Positions 31,625 to 41,080 of a stretch of DNA of 41,080 bases are shown here, in pieces. The notes beneath the pieces were generated by a model. It was not told where the DNA came from and did no database searches. It saw only the letters and a program-made list of their open reading frames with translations. How positions within the stretch are numbered: position 1 is the stretch's first letter; the number at the start of each line of letters is the position of its first letter. Source of the DNA: Sphingomonas changbaiensis NBRC 104936 (lineage in GTDB: Bacteria > Pseudomonadota > Alphaproteobacteria > Sphingomonadales > Sphingomonadaceae). Where the stretch lies: NCBI RefSeq assembly GCF_000974765.1, contig NZ_BBWU01000043.1:1-41080 (forward strand). Reading direction: 5' to 3'. Made by a program: the position numbers and the translations under genes.

Positions 31625-34600
31625 TCACCGCGCCTGCACCCGGCCGCTTCGCTCCAGCTTGCCCCAGCCGACGCGAGGCCCGCGGATCGCGGCGGAGAGG
31701 GCCTTCAGCACCACGTAATACATGATCTGGCGGTAGCCGATGCGCTGCGGGATCAGCAGCCACATCAGCCGCCAGCGTTCGCGCGTCGACAGCGCAAACG
31801 CGATCGAGGCGGCGAGCAGGTCGATCGCGGTAAAGGCGATCCAGTAGGTCGCCATCACCGCCAGGTCCGTATGCGTCTGCGCCCAGCCATGTTCCTGGAC
31901 GCGCATTGCCGTCGCGATCGTGCTGAAGACGAGCGCGAGGTCGATGACCGGCGAAATCGCCGCGAAGCCGACCTGGAACAGCATGGCCTGCGGCAGGCCG
32001 ACCAGCGCCAGCCCGCGCGGGCGCCCGGTCTTGAGCACCGCGCCGTGCTTCCAAAGGCATTGCAGCGTGCCGAACGCCCAGCGGAAGCGTTGTTTGGCAA
32101 GCGCGCGGAACGTTTCCGGAGCCTCGGTGAAGGCGACCGCGTCCTGATCATAGCGGACCTTCCAGCCGGCGCGCTGAATCGCGATCGTCAGGTCCTGGTC
32201 TTCGGCAAGGGTGTCGGGCGGATAGCCGCCGACCTGCCTGAGCGCCTCCGCGCGCCACGCGCCGACTGCGCCCGGCACGACCGTCATCGCATCGAGCCTG
32301 GCTAGCGCGCGACGCTCGAGATTCTGCGCGGTGATGTATTCGAGCGCCTGCCAGCGGGTGACGAGGTTCACCCGGTTGCCGACCTTGGCGTTGCCGGCCA
32401 CGGCGCCGATCTCGGGGTCGGAGAACCAGCGGACCAGCCGCGCAATCGTTTTCCTCGGGAATTGGGTGTCGGCATCCAGCGCGACGATGAACTCGCCGCG
32501 CGCAAGGGCGAGGCCGTGATTCAGCGCGCGCGCCTTGCCGCCATTTTCGAGGCGCAGCAGCTTGACCCGCGGTTCGTTCGCGAAGGCGCGCTCGACGATG
32601 TCGCCGGTGCCGTCCTTCGACCCGTCGTCGATCACGATGACTTCCAGCTGGACGGCGATGCTGGCGAGCACGCGGCGCACCGAGGCCTCGATCACGCGCG
32701 CCTCGTTGAACGCCGGGATGAGCACCGAGACGAAACGGTCGGGGCGGATCGCCGGCGCCTGTTCCGCCTGCTCGCGCCTCGCCTGCCAGAGCGCCAGGCC
32801 GGAAAGCACCAGCGCACGCGCGATGCCGAGCGTGATCGCGATGGCGAACAGCCATTTGATCGCGGTCTGCACCGCGCCGAGGGCAGTGAACATCGCAAGA
32901 TCCGTGCGCGCCGCGGCCTGTTCCTCGGGCGTCAAGGCCGGCATGACCTGCGCGGGGGTCAAACCCACCAGCGCGGATACCGGCACGAACCGATAGCCGC
33001 GTGCGCGAAGCTGGTCGATGATGATCGGCAGCGCTTGAACCGTCTGCTCGCGGTTGCCGCCGGCATCGTGGAGCAGCACGACATTGCCGCTCCGCTCCGG
33101 ATTCGAGGCGAGCACGCCGGCAATCGTGCGGTCGATGATCGCCTGCACGCCCGGTCGGGTCCAATCGCCGGGGTCGACATGAAGGCCCACCGACAGATAG
33201 CCGAGCTGCTGTGCGACCTCGACCGGCACGATTTCGTCTGCCGTCGTCGGCTCGGCGTCACCGAAAAAAGGCGCGCGGAACAGCCGGATGGCATGGCCGG
33301 TAAAGGCCTGGACCAGCCGCTGAACCGCATTGAGCTCGATCCGCGTCACCGCATTGCTGGTCTGGCCGAGATTTGGGTGGGTGTAGGTGTGGTTGCCGAC
33401 CTCGTGGCCGTCACGGATCTCGCGCTCGAGCAGGCTGCGATAGGTGAGCGCGTTTTCGCCGACGATGAAGAAGGTGGCGGGAACCTGCTTCGCCTTCAGG
33501 ATGTCGAGAACCTTTGGCGTCCAGTCTGGATCGGGGCCGTCGTCGAACGTGAGTGCGACCAGGCCGGGCTTGTAGCCGGCGCGCTCGATCGAGAAAGGGA
33601 GTGGCAGCTGGACGAAGGTTTCGCCGGTCACAAGGCCGCGCCCGTCAACCGTGAGTCGGCGCAGGCCCGGGATGGGCGTCGAGCCGACGCGGAGCACTTC
33701 GCCTGACCCTTCGATATCGACGTCGGTGCCGGCCGGGATGCGCTCGATCGCGTGCACGTCGGTGGCGCCGCGGTGGCGGCGGCCGAAGATCTGCCAGACC
33801 GAGGGGTCCTCGGTGCCCAGCCGCCATAGCGCGATCCCGCTGACGCCCTCGGCATGCGCCGCCATCATCTGGTTATGAAACGACGCGGCGTCGAGCATCC
33901 ACAACTCGTGATCCTCGCCATTGTCCTGATAGGAAAAGGTGACGTTCCCGCTCGCCGGATCGAACCGCGGCGTCGTGCCCGAATCATGGGCGCTCAGCAT
34001 CGCTTCTTCGATGGACGGCGTGTCGGCCGGGCGGTTCGGCGTCCAGTCATAGGCGTAGGAGCCGATCGCGACGACGACCTTGTCGACGGGGAGGCCCTTC
34101 ATCGCCTTTGCAAGCGTCGCCGCGAACCAGGTCTGGGACGCGATCGGCCCCGGATCGCCGTCGGGATCATGCTCGTCATAGGCCATCAGGAACAGGCGAT
34201 CGACCTGGCGCGCATAGGCCGGCAGGTGCCAGCTCGGATCGCCGACCGGCACGGCCATCGCGATCAGCCAGCCGTGCGGCTGAAAACGGGATCGCGCTTC
34301 CTGAAGGAAGGCATGGTAGTCGCGCTGCGCCGAAGGCGGCAGGTTCTCGATATCGAAAAAGGCGCCGTCGGCCCTGTTCGCGATCAGGAATTGCTCGAGT
34401 CGGTCGAGCAACTGCTTGCGCGCAGGCGGTGAGTGCAGCAGCGCGGTGGCGCCGGCCGAGTCCCACTCCCCGTTGAGCGCGTTCTGCACCATCGGCAGGA
34501 TCTTGGGACGGTGAACGGCCCGATTGACGATCTGCCGGCCGGCCCGATCGGGAAACACCGTCCAGTGGTGATCCGGCCCCGTCACCGAGACCCAGCCGGG

Positions 34601-34963
34601 CACCAGCCAGTCGATTTCGTCGACGTGCCGCTGAAGCGAGGCGGCGCTCGAGCTGTCCCACGGCGCGTGGAAGGCGACGGTCAGCGTGGTCAGGCGCGCC
34701 GGGCGGCCGTTCAGCAGCCATTTGCCGCGCCGCACGATCGCCCGCCCGAACCGTTTCGCGCCGCGCTCGATCGCGTTCGGCGGCCCCGCGCTGCCCGGCC
34801 GCTCGGCCTGGAACGGCAGCGCCGGCTCCGGCGTGGTCGCAAGGATGGTGGCGCCGAACAGCCCGGCAGAAAGCAGCAGCAGCACGACGAACGCCGCCAC
34901 CGCCAGCGTGAACTGGCGGCGCCTGCGGCCACTCGCATCGTAGAAAACGGGATTTGCGTCCAT
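31625..34963 (-). CDS. Fusion of GH18-like, polysaccharide deacetylase and GT2 synthase domains
   Basis: A 1112-residue membrane protein with three enzyme-like domains. After an N-terminal membrane helix (about 18-41), residues 90-400 form a GH18-like barrel; its active-site line reads DGAFFDIEN (199-207), keeping the outer Asp and the catalytic Glu of DxxDxDxE but with Phe at the middle Asp. Residues 465-665 are a NodB-type deacetylase: TFDDGPDPD (472-480), HTYTHP (525-530), RAPFFGD (563-569), LHDAG (631-635). A second membrane helix lies at about 702-725, then a GT2 synthase with [13 protein letters not shown] at 830-832, EDQD at 921 and QRFRW at 958-962, followed by several C-terminal helices. 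The topology puts the first two domains in the periplasm and the synthase in the cytoplasm. By analogy with PgaB/PgaC it may make and trim a GlcNAc-type polymer. ATG at 34963 has AAGGG. Confidence 0.88.
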   Translation of the reverse strand: MDANPVFYDASGRRRRQFTLAVAAFVVLLLLSAGLFGATILATTPEPALPFQAERPGSAGPPNAIERGAKRFGRAIVRRGKWLLNGRPARLTTLTVAFHAPWDSSSAASLQRHVDEIDWLVPGWVSVTGPDHHWTVFPDRAGRQIVNRAVHRPKILPMVQNALNGEWDSAGATALLHSPPARKQLLDRLEQFLIANRADGAFFDIENLPPSAQRDYHAFLQEARSRFQPHGWLIAMAVPVGDPSWHLPAYARQVDRLFLMAYDEHDPDGDPGPIASQTWFAATLAKAMKGLPVDKVVVAIGSYAYDWTPNRPADTPSIEEAMLSAHDSGTTPRFDPASGNVTFSYQDNGEDHELWMLDAASFHNQMMAAHAEGVSGIALWRLGTEDPSVWQIFGRRHRGATDVHAIERIPAGTDVDIEGSGEVLRVGSTPIPGLRRLTVDGRGLVTGETFVQLPLPFSIERAGYKPGLVALTFDDGPDPDWTPKVLDILKAKQVPATFFIVGENALTYRSLLEREIRDGHEVGNHTYTHPNLGQTSNAVTRIELNAVQRLVQAFTGHAIRLFRAPFFGDAEPTTADEIVPVEVAQQLGYLSVGLHVDPGDWTRPGVQAIIDRTIAGVLASNPERSGNVVLLHDAGGNREQTVQALPIIIDQLRARGYRFVPVSALVGLTPAQVMPALTPEEQAAARTDLAMFTALGAVQTAIKWLFAIAITLGIARALVLSGLALWQARREQAEQAPAIRPDRFVSVLIPAFNEARVIEASVRRVLASIAVQLEVIVIDDGSKDGTGDIVERAFANEPRVKLLRLENGGKARALNHGLALARGEFIVALDADTQFPRKTIARLVRWFSDPEIGAVAGNAKVGNRVNLVTRWQALEYITAQNLERRALARLDAMTVVPGAVGAWRAEALRQVGGYPPDTLAEDQDLTIAIQRAGWKVRYDQDAVAFTEAPETFRALAKQRFRWAFGTLQCLWKHGAVLKTGRPRGLALVGLPQAMLFQVGFAAISPVIDLALVFSTIATAMRVQEHGWAQTHTDLAVMATYWIAFTAIDLLAASIAFALSTRERWRLMWLLIPQRIGYRQIMYYVVLKALSAAIRGPRVGWGKLERSGRVQAR

Positions 34964-35084
34964 TGCTGCCCTTGACGTTGGCGTTCGATTAGACCCGCAA
35001 CGATCAACGCGCCACATTAAGCTTCAGCCGCCCCAAGCAGAGCTAAGCTTCCGTCGCCGCATTGCTTTGCCTATCACACAGGCC

Positions 35085-35993
35085 ATGCGGGACGGCGCCC
35101 TCACTCACCTCCAGCGGCTGGAGGCGGAAAGCATCCACATCATGCGCGAGGTCGCAGCGACCTGCACCAAGCCGGTCATGCTTTATTCGATCGGCAAGGA
35201 TTCGGCGGTGATGCTGCACCTGGCGAAGAAGGCGTTCTTCCCGGCGGCTCCGCCCTTTCCGCTGCTGCATGTCGACACGACCTGGAAATTCCGGGCCATG
35301 TACGCGCTTCGCGAGAAATCGGCACGCGACGCGGGCATGGACCTGCTCGTCTGGCAGAACCCGGAGGCGCTCGCCAAGGGCATCAATCCGTTCGATCATG
35401 GCCCGCTCCACACCGACATGTGGAAAACGGAAGGACTGAAGCAGGCGCTCGACCATTACGGCTTCGACGCAGCCTTTGGCGGCGCCCGACGCGATGAAGA
35501 GAAGGCACGAGCCAAGGAACGCGTGTTCAGCTTCCGCTCGGCCAATCACCGTTGGGACCCGAAGAACCAGCGGCCCGAGCTCTGGCGGCTCTACAACGCG
35601 CGCAAGGCTAAAGGTGAAAGCATCCGGGTGTTCCCGCTCTCCAACTGGACCGAGCTCGATATCTGGCAATATATCCATCTGGAGGGGATCGAGATCGTCC
35701 CGCTCTATTTCGCGGCGCCGCGCCCGACGGTCGAGCGCGACGGATTGCTGCTGATGGTCGACGACGATCGCTTTCCGCTTGGCGTTGGCGAGGTGCCCGT
35801 CGAGCGCTCGATCCGCTTCCGCACCCTCGGCTGCTATCCGCTGACCGGCGCGGTCGAGAGCGAAGCCGCGACCCTGCCCGACATTATCCGCGAGATGCTG
35901 CTCACCACCACCTCGGAACGGCAGGGCCGCGCGATCGACAAGGATTCGGGCGACGGCAGCATGGAGAAGAAGAAGCAGGAGGGGTATTTTTGA
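35085..35993 (+). CDS. cysD: Sulfate adenylyltransferase small subunit
   Basis: A 302-residue subunit of ATP sulfurylase, which with CysN makes APS from sulfate and ATP in cysteine synthesis. The PP-loop is [16 protein letters not shown], a variant of SGGxDS, followed by [30 protein letters not shown] and [15 protein letters not shown], all standard for the family; the C-terminus ends in [10 protein letters not shown], also typical. The ATG at 35085 gives the usual length; an in-frame TTG lies 18 bases upstream. The stop overlaps the start of cysNC as TGATG, so both are coupled. Confidence 0.96.
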   Translation: MRDGALTHLQRLEAESIHIMREVAATCTKPVMLYSIGKDSAVMLHLAKKAFFPAAPPFPLLHVDTTWKFRAMYALREKSARDAGMDLLVWQNPEALAKGINPFDHGPLHTDMWKTEGLKQALDHYGFDAAFGGARRDEEKARAKERVFSFRSANHRWDPKNQRPELWRLYNARKAKGESIRVFPLSNWTELDIWQYIHLEGIEIVPLYFAAPRPTVERDGLLLMVDDDRFPLGVGEVPVERSIRFRTLGCYPLTGAVESEAATLPDIIREMLLTTTSERQGRAIDKDSGDGSMEKKKQEGYF

Positions 35994-37900
35994 TGACCAC
36001 CCCTTCCTACCGCCCCGACGCGTTGATAGCGGACGACATCGAAGCCTATCTCGACCGGCATCAGCACAAGTCGCTGCTGCGCTTCATCACCTGCGGATCG
36101 GTGGACGACGGCAAGTCGACGCTGATCGGGCGCCTGCTCTACGATTCCAAGCAGATATTCGAAGACCAGCTCGCGAGCCTGGAGGCCGACAGCAAGCGCG
36201 TCGGCACCCAGGGCGAGAAGATCGATTTCGCGTTGCTCGTCGATGGGCTTGCGGCGGAGCGCGAGCAGGGCATCACGATCGACGTCGCCTATCGCTTCTT
36301 CGCGACCGAAAAGCGCAAATTCATTGTCGCCGACACGCCGGGGCACGAGCAATATACGCGCAACATGGTCACCGGCGCCTCGACCGCCGATCTGGCCGTG
36401 ATCCTGGTCGACGCGCGCAAGGGCGTGCTGACCCAGACGCGGCGGCATTCCTACCTCGCCCACCTGCTCGGCATCCGGCACATCGTGCTGGCGGTGAACA
36501 AGATGGACCTGGTCGGCTATGATCAGGCGGTGTTCGACCGCATCGCGCTGCAATATCGCGCCTTCGCGCACGAGATCGGTATCACCGGCTTCACGGCCAT
36601 CCCGGTCTCGGGCCTTGCGGGCGACAATATCACGGAGCCGAGCGTCAACACGCCCTGGTATCGCGGGTCCACGCTGATCGGCCATCTTGAGGCGGTGCCG
36701 CTCGATACCGCGCGCGACGGTGCCAGGCCGTTCCGCATGCCTGTGCAATGGGTGAACCGCCCCAATCACGATTTCCGCGGCTTTGCCGGGCTGATCGCGA
36801 GCGGGAGTGTGGCGCCCCGCGACGCGGTGCGCGTGCTGCCGTCCGGGCGAACGACCACGATCGAGCGGATCGTCACGCAGGACGGCGATCTCGACAAGGC
36901 AATTGCCGGCCAATCGGTGACGCTCACCTTCGCCGACGAGATCGACTGCTCGCGCGGCGACGTGATTGCCGCGGCCGACTCGCCGCCGCAGGTGGCGGAC
37001 GGGTTCGAAGCGATGATCGTCTGGATGGCCGACGCGCCGATGCTGCCGGGCCGCTCCTATTGGCTGCAACTGGGCACCCAGACGGTCACGGCGACGCTGC
37101 AGACGCCCAAATACCAGGTCAACGTCAACACGCTGGAGCAGTTGGCGGCGCGCACGCTTGAGCTGAACGCGATCGGCCTGGTCGCGTTTTCGACCGACCG
37201 GCCGCTGGTGTTCGAGCCCTATGCCGACAGCCGCGATCTCGGCGGCTTCATCCTGATCGACAAGACCAGCAATGCGACGGTCGCGGCGGGCATGATCCGC
37301 TTTGCGCTCCGGCGCGCGCAGAACGTGCATTGGCAGGCGCTGGATGTCACGCGCGAGCGCCGCGCGGAGCTGAAGCAGCAGCGGCCGGTGGTGCTCTGGT
37401 TCACCGGGCTTTCCGGCGCCGGCAAGTCGACGATCGCGAACCTGGTCGAGAAAAAGCTGGCCGCGCTCGGCCGCCACACCTTCCTGCTCGACGGCGACAA
37501 TGTCCGGCACGGCCTCAACAAGGATCTGGGCTTCACCAACGCCGACCGGGTCGAGAACATCCGTCGCATCGGCGAGGTGGCGAAGCTGATGACCGACGCG
37601 GGGCTGATCGTCGTCACCGCGTTCATTTCGCCGTTTCGCGCGGAACGGCGGATGGTCCGCGAGATGCTGCCGGAAGGAGAGTTCGTCGAGGTATTCGTCG
37701 ACGTGCCGCTGGCGATCGCCGAAGCGCGCGACGTGAAGGGGCTCTACAAGAAGGCGCGGGCCGGGCAGCTCAAGAACTTCACCGGCATCGACAGCCCGTA
37801 CGAAGCGCCGGAGCACGCCGAAATCCGGATCGATGCGGCCGCGATGAGCCCGGAGGCTGCGGCGGACCTGATCGTCGAGCGGTTGCTGGGCTCAGCGTAG
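35993..37900 (+). CDS. cysNC: Bifunctional ATP sulfurylase large subunit / APS kinase
   Basis: A 635-residue fusion. The first part is the CysN GTPase: [52 protein letters not shown], then two beta-barrel domains; GTP hydrolysis drives APS synthesis. From about residue 465 it is CysC, the APS kinase making [21 protein letters not shown] (P-loop), [17 protein letters not shown], and [17 protein letters not shown]. Fused CysNC proteins are common in alphaproteobacteria. The start is the ATG of the TGATG overlap with cysD. Its last nine bases overlap the stop of the convergent osmoprotectant gene; no terminator separates them. Confidence 0.96.
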   Translation: MTTPSYRPDALIADDIEAYLDRHQHKSLLRFITCGSVDDGKSTLIGRLLYDSKQIFEDQLASLEADSKRVGTQGEKIDFALLVDGLAAEREQGITIDVAYRFFATEKRKFIVADTPGHEQYTRNMVTGASTADLAVILVDARKGVLTQTRRHSYLAHLLGIRHIVLAVNKMDLVGYDQAVFDRIALQYRAFAHEIGITGFTAIPVSGLAGDNITEPSVNTPWYRGSTLIGHLEAVPLDTARDGARPFRMPVQWVNRPNHDFRGFAGLIASGSVAPRDAVRVLPSGRTTTIERIVTQDGDLDKAIAGQSVTLTFADEIDCSRGDVIAAADSPPQVADGFEAMIVWMADAPMLPGRSYWLQLGTQTVTATLQTPKYQVNVNTLEQLAARTLELNAIGLVAFSTDRPLVFEPYADSRDLGGFILIDKTSNATVAAGMIRFALRRAQNVHWQALDVTRERRAELKQQRPVVLWFTGLSGAGKSTIANLVEKKLAALGRHTFLLDGDNVRHGLNKDLGFTNADRVENIRRIGEVAKLMTDAGLIVVTAFISPFRAERRMVREMLPEGEFVEVFVDVPLAIAEARDVKGLYKKARAGQLKNFTGIDSPYEAPEHAEIRIDAAAMSPEAAADLIVERLLGSA

Positions 37901-39409
37901 CCGCGCATCCAGCCCGGCCGCAGCCTCGCCCGGCGTGCGCTTGTCCCGGTCGCGATCCACGCTGAAGTTCGCGGCGCGCATGGCCTCGACATCGATCCGC
38001 CCGACCAGCGGCTTCAGCGCAGCGATGAAGCGCTGATCATGCGCTCGCTTTTGAGAGACCAGCAGCAGCGCGTCATAGCTCGGGATCGCGTGGCGGGGAT
38101 CGGCGAGCACGACCAGCTTCTGCGCGGCGATCCGCCCGTCCGACGAAAAGGCGGAAATCGCGTCGACCGCGCCGCTGTCGATCGCGCGGTACATGAAGGT
38201 CGGGCTGTAGGCGCGGGTGGCCGAGAAGCGGAGGGAATAGGCGTCGCGGACCGCCGCCCATTCGGGCCGCTCGAGGAACTCCAGATCGGTGCCCAGCACC
38301 ATGCGCGGCGATGCGCGCGCGAGGTCGTCGAGCGTCTTGAGGCCCAGCCGCTGCGCGTCGCTCCCGCGCACCGCGATCGCATAGGCATTCTCGAAACCGA
38401 GCGGGCCGACCAGACCGACGCCATGCTCTTGCGCCGCCCACCGGCCGATCGCCGCGACCATGCGCTTCGGATCGGGCGCGTCGCGGCGCTTCATCTCGTT
38501 GGTCCAGAGCGTCCCCGCATAGTCGACATAGACGTCGACATCGCCGGCCGCGAGCGCGCGGAAGATGACCGCCGAGCCGAGCCCTTCGCGATATAGGACG
38601 CGGTAACCGGCCGCTTCCAGCCGCCGCCCGATCAGACGCGCTAGGATATATTGCTCCGAGAAATTCTTGGCGCCGATCCTCACCACCGGCTGCTGCGGGA
38701 CGAGGCTGGGCGCCAGAGCGAGCCCCGTCCCGGTGAACAGCAGCGCCGCGCCCAATGCTATAAGACCGCGCCGCCGCACCTTAATGCCACGCTCGATCAG
38801 CCCGAGCAGCGCGTCCGTGGCCAGCGCCAGCGCCGCGGCGGCGATGCAGCCGGTCATCACCAGCGCCCAATCCTGGGTCTGGAGCCCGGCAAAAATCAGG
38901 TCGCCGAGGCTCGGATAGCCGACCGTCGTCGAAAGCGTGGCCGCGCCGATCGTCCAGACCGCCGCGGTGCGGATGCCCGCCATCAGCACCGGCGCGGCAA
39001 GCGGGGCTTCGACGATCCACAATTTCTGTCTTGGCGTCATGCCGACGCCGTCTGCCGCCTCGCGCACGGCGGGGTCGATGCCGGTCAGCCCGGCAACGCC
39101 GTTCCTCAGGATCGGCAGCAAGGCATAGAGCCCCAGCGCGAGCAACGACGGAACAAAGCCCAAGGCCGGCACGCCGCCGCCGACCAGCGCCGAGGTAGCC
39201 AGCAGCACCGGGTAGAACAGCGCGAGCAACGCCAGCGCGGGGATCGTCTGCACCAGGCTTGCGAAGCCGAGCGCGACGCGCGCGACATGCCGGTTCCGCG
39301 CCGCCCAAACCGAGAGCGGCAGGCTGACGGCGAGACCCAGCAGTAGGGCTGCGGCGGCCAGCAGCACATGGCTGGCGAGAAGCTCCGGCACGCGCGACCA
39401 CGCGCTCAA
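37892..39409 (-). CDS. Osmoprotectant ABC transporter, permease fused to substrate-binding protein
   Basis: A 505-residue fusion of two subunits of a choline/glycine-betaine importer (OpuC/YehYZ type). Residues 1-210 form the permease with about six membrane helices and the coupling loop [22 protein letters not shown]. After a further hydrophobic segment, residues 245-490 form the binding protein: [75 protein letters not shown] and [13 protein letters not shown]. The binding domain would thus sit in the periplasm tethered to the permease. The TTG at 39409 overlaps the stop of the ATPase gene as TTGA; GTG 39391 is an alternative. Confidence 0.88.
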   Translation of the reverse strand: MSAWSRVPELLASHVLLAAAALLLGLAVSLPLSVWAARNRHVARVALGFASLVQTIPALALLALFYPVLLATSALVGGGVPALGFVPSLLALGLYALLPILRNGVAGLTGIDPAVREAADGVGMTPRQKLWIVEAPLAAPVLMAGIRTAAVWTIGAATLSTTVGYPSLGDLIFAGLQTQDWALVMTGCIAAAALALATDALLGLIERGIKVRRRGLIALGAALLFTGTGLALAPSLVPQQPVVRIGAKNFSEQYILARLIGRRLEAAGYRVLYREGLGSAVIFRALAAGDVDVYVDYAGTLWTNEMKRRDAPDPKRMVAAIGRWAAQEHGVGLVGPLGFENAYAIAVRGSDAQRLGLKTLDDLARASPRMVLGTDLEFLERPEWAAVRDAYSLRFSATRAYSPTFMYRAIDSGAVDAISAFSSDGRIAAQKLVVLADPRHAIPSYDALLLVSQKRAHDQRFIAALKPLVGRIDVEAMRAANFSVDRDRDKRTPGEAAAGLDARLR

Positions 39410-40155
39410 GCGCCCAGCTCCTTCAGCCGCTCGGCCTGCGTGCGCGGCACGTCGACCAAGGCCGCCGCCTCCGGTCCCGCGCGGCCGGCGAGCAGGTCAG
39501 CCGGCGTGCCGTCGCCGACAATGCGGCCGGCGGCCATCACCAGCACGCGGTCGGCGAGCAGCAGCGCCTCGGCCATGTCGTGCGTGACCATGATCGTGGT
39601 GAGGCCCAGCAGCTCGTGCAGGCCCCGATAGGCGCGGCCGAGCGCGTCGCGGGTGACGGGATCGAGCGCGCCGAACGGCTCGTCCATCAGCATCAGCTTG
39701 GGGCCCAATGCCAGCGCGCGCGCGACGCCGACCCGCTGTTGCTGCCCGCCCGAGAGCTGGTCCGGCATCCTGGTGGCGCATTCGGGCGGAAGGCCGACCA
39801 GCGCCAGCAGCTCCGCGACGCGGCCATTCTCCGGCCGATGCTCCAGCCTCAACCCGATCGCGACGTTCTCGGCGACCGTCAGGTGCGGAAAGAGGCCGAT
39901 ATTCTGGAACACATAGCCGATCCGCCGCCTCAGCGCGTGCGGCTCCGCGTCCGCGACATCGGCGCCGTCCAGCAGCACGCGGCCGCTATCGGGCACGACC
40001 AGCCGGTTGACGGTCTTCAGCAGCGTCGACTTGCCCGATCCCGAGCTGCCGACCAGCGCGACGAAGCTGCCGGGGGCAATGGAGCAGGACACGCCGTCGA
40101 CGGCAAGAGTTGCGCCGAACGCCTTGCTGACGTGCTGAAACTCGACCCCGCTCAC
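39406..40155 (-). CDS. Osmoprotectant ABC transporter ATP-binding protein
   Basis: A 249-residue ATPase of the OpuCA/ProV type, partner of the fused permease gene just downstream. It has ALVGSSGSGKSTLLKTVN (Walker A), IGYVFQNIGLFPHLT (Q-loop), PDQLSGGQQQRVGVARAL (signature), LMLMDEPFGALDP (Walker B) and TTIMVTHDMAEALLLADR (H-loop). It lacks the CBS domains found at the C-terminus of ProV and OpuCA, so a simpler regulation is likely. The GTG at 40155 is the first in-frame start and has AGGG about eight bases before; the repeat at 40169-40263 lies directly upstream. Confidence 0.93.
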   Translation of the reverse strand: MSGVEFQHVSKAFGATLAVDGVSCSIAPGSFVALVGSSGSGKSTLLKTVNRLVVPDSGRVLLDGADVADAEPHALRRRIGYVFQNIGLFPHLTVAENVAIGLRLEHRPENGRVAELLALVGLPPECATRMPDQLSGGQQQRVGVARALALGPKLMLMDEPFGALDPVTRDALGRAYRGLHELLGLTTIMVTHDMAEALLLADRVLVMAAGRIVGDGTPADLLAGRAGPEAAALVDVPRTQAERLKELGA

Positions 40156-40168
40156 CAGGACACCCTAA

Positions 40169-40263
40169 CCCGTTCGGGCTGAGCTTGTCGAAGCCCCGCC
40201 TTTCCCTTTACCCAAGCCAGGAAAGAAGAAGGGAGGGCTTCGACAGACTCAGCCCGAACCGGG
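40169..40263. repeat. REPIN-like inverted repeat, copy B
   Basis: Left arm from 40169 (core GGGCTGAGCTTGTCGAAGCC) pairs with the right arm ending at 40263, around a loop of about 30 bases. Each arm has its own GGGCT/AGCCC mini-hairpin. It is the same family as 27939-28025 and takes up 95 of the 123 bases between the divergent ATPase and SDR genes. Confidence 0.85.
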
Positions 40264-40278
40264 AGGAGAGTGCGGGGC

Positions 40279-41061
40279 ATGAAAAAGGCGATTTTCATTA
40301 CCGGCGCGGGTTCCGGCATCGGCCGAGCCGCCGCGGAGCTGTTCGCGAAGCGTGGCTGGTTCGTCGGGATGGCCGACGTCAACCAGGCCGGCATCGAAGA
40401 GACCGCGCGGCTGATCGGGCCCGAGAATGCGAGTCTTTACCGTATGGATGTGCGCGACCGTGCGCAGTGGCGGACGGCGCTCGACGCATTCGTGAAGGCC
40501 AGCGGCGGCCGGCTGGACGTGCTGTTCAACAATGCCGGCGTGGGCCATGGCGGCCCGTTCGAGCTGATGGACGAGGACAAGCGCGAGCTGGTCATCGACG
40601 TGAACCTGAAGGGCGTGATGTACGGCGCCGAGGCCGCCCTGCCGTATTTGGCCGCGACGCCGGGTTCGTGCCTGCTCAACACCTGCTCGGCGGCGGGCCT
40701 GTATGCGGGCCCGGGCATGTCGGTGTACGCCGCGACCAAGTTCGGCGTGCGGGCGCTCACCGACTCGCTCGACGCCGAGTGGGAGGACCACGGCGTAAAG
40801 GTCCGCTCGATCATGCCGAGCTTCATCGATACGCCCTTGCTCGACAATGTCGCCGCCGGCTCGAACCTGTCGGGGCGCGAGCATGTGAAGGCGATGGGGC
40901 TGGAGTTCACGCCCGTCGAGCAGGTGGCCGAAGCCGCCTGGAACGCGGTGCATGGGAAGAAGCGGCACATCGTGGTCGGCAAGACGGCGAAGCGCCTGGC
41001 GTTCATCCTGCGCTGGGCGCCGGGGCTGGTCGCGCGGATGCGGCCGAAGAACGCCGAGTAA
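40279..41061 (+). CDS. SDR-family oxidoreductase
   Basis: A 260-residue NAD(P)-dependent short-chain dehydrogenase. The cofactor motif is FITGAGSGIGRAAAELF, followed by MADVNQ (the acidic residue suggests NAD preference), LFNNAGVGHGG, and the catalytic line NTCSAAGLYAGPGMSVYAATKFG with Ser, Tyr and Lys. FIDTPLLDN follows. Substrate is unknown; this branch includes many uncharacterised enzymes for alcohols, steroids or fatty acyl derivatives. The ATG at 40279 was chosen over a GTG three codons earlier; GGAGGAG lies upstream, next to the end of the repeat. It is divergent from the osmoprotectant transporter. Confidence 0.9.
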   Translation: MKKAIFITGAGSGIGRAAAELFAKRGWFVGMADVNQAGIEETARLIGPENASLYRMDVRDRAQWRTALDAFVKASGGRLDVLFNNAGVGHGGPFELMDEDKRELVIDVNLKGVMYGAEAALPYLAATPGSCLLNTCSAAGLYAGPGMSVYAATKFGVRALTDSLDAEWEDHGVKVRSIMPSFIDTPLLDNVAAGSNLSGREHVKAMGLEFTPVEQVAEAAWNAVHGKKRHIVVGKTAKRLAFILRWAPGLVARMRPKNAE

Positions 41062-41080
41062 GGCTCCTCCCCGGAACGGG

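Noticed and set aside
35834-37816. A 660-codon minus-strand frame over cysNC
   Set aside because: It is antisense to a gene with complete motifs, and its translation is Arg/His/Gln-rich low-complexity sequence typical of GC-rich shadow frames.
1-41080. tRNA, rRNA, CRISPR arrays, insertion sequences and prophage genes
   Set aside because: None was seen by reading both strands. The inverted repeats found are short, dispersed and lack spacers or transposase genes, so they are not CRISPR arrays or IS ends.

Overview
The window comes from a GC-rich alphaproteobacterium, most likely a sphingomonad (Sphingomonas or a close relative). The evidence is an exopolysaccharide locus carrying an exosortase of the V type, a PEP-CTERM protein with the alphaproteobacterial tail, leuS preceded by a DUF3576 lipoprotein gene, frequent TTG and GTG starts, and several families of short palindromic intergenic repeats. 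No tRNA, rRNA, CRISPR array, transposase or integrase was seen.

Positions 1-8000 hold mainly housekeeping genes: the 5' part of leuS (running off the left edge) with its lipoprotein neighbour, a small outer-membrane protein, a thiamine-phosphate-synthase-like gene, yggS with a HAD phosphatase, ribA coupled to xth, lolA and a CatB-type acetyltransferase.

Positions 8037-23071 are the most distinctive part, an exopolysaccharide and protein-sorting locus. A minus-strand group encodes an EpsD-like lipoprotein, an unrecognised 299-residue protein, a split PssD/PssE glycosyltransferase, a Gfo/Idh/MocA oxidoreductase, an AAA ATPase and a small membrane protein. A divergent, tightly packed plus-strand operon encodes an outer-membrane barrel, a Wza/EpsA-like export protein, a Wzz/EpsF-like chain-length protein, an EpsG-like kinase homologue whose P-loop lysine is missing, the exosortase, EpsI, and the initiating sugar-phosphate transferase. 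A beta-helix protein follows. I see no flippase or polymerase gene, so the polysaccharide pathway must be completed elsewhere. A PEP-CTERM protein that the exosortase could sort lies at 30913-31563.

Positions 23075-41080 return to metabolic and transport genes: an ATP-dependent DNA ligase overlapping an inositol-monophosphatase-family gene, an alpha/beta hydrolase, nadB, an ABC ATPase, a zinc-finger protein, tldD, a 1112-residue fusion of GH18-like, polysaccharide deacetylase and GT2 synthase domains, cysD-cysNC for sulfate activation, an osmoprotectant ABC transporter whose permease and binding protein are fused, and an SDR oxidoreductase. Three REPIN-like inverted repeats fill most of the intergenic DNA upstream of nadB, tldD and the SDR/transporter pair. 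Product names come from reading motifs; no database search was possible.
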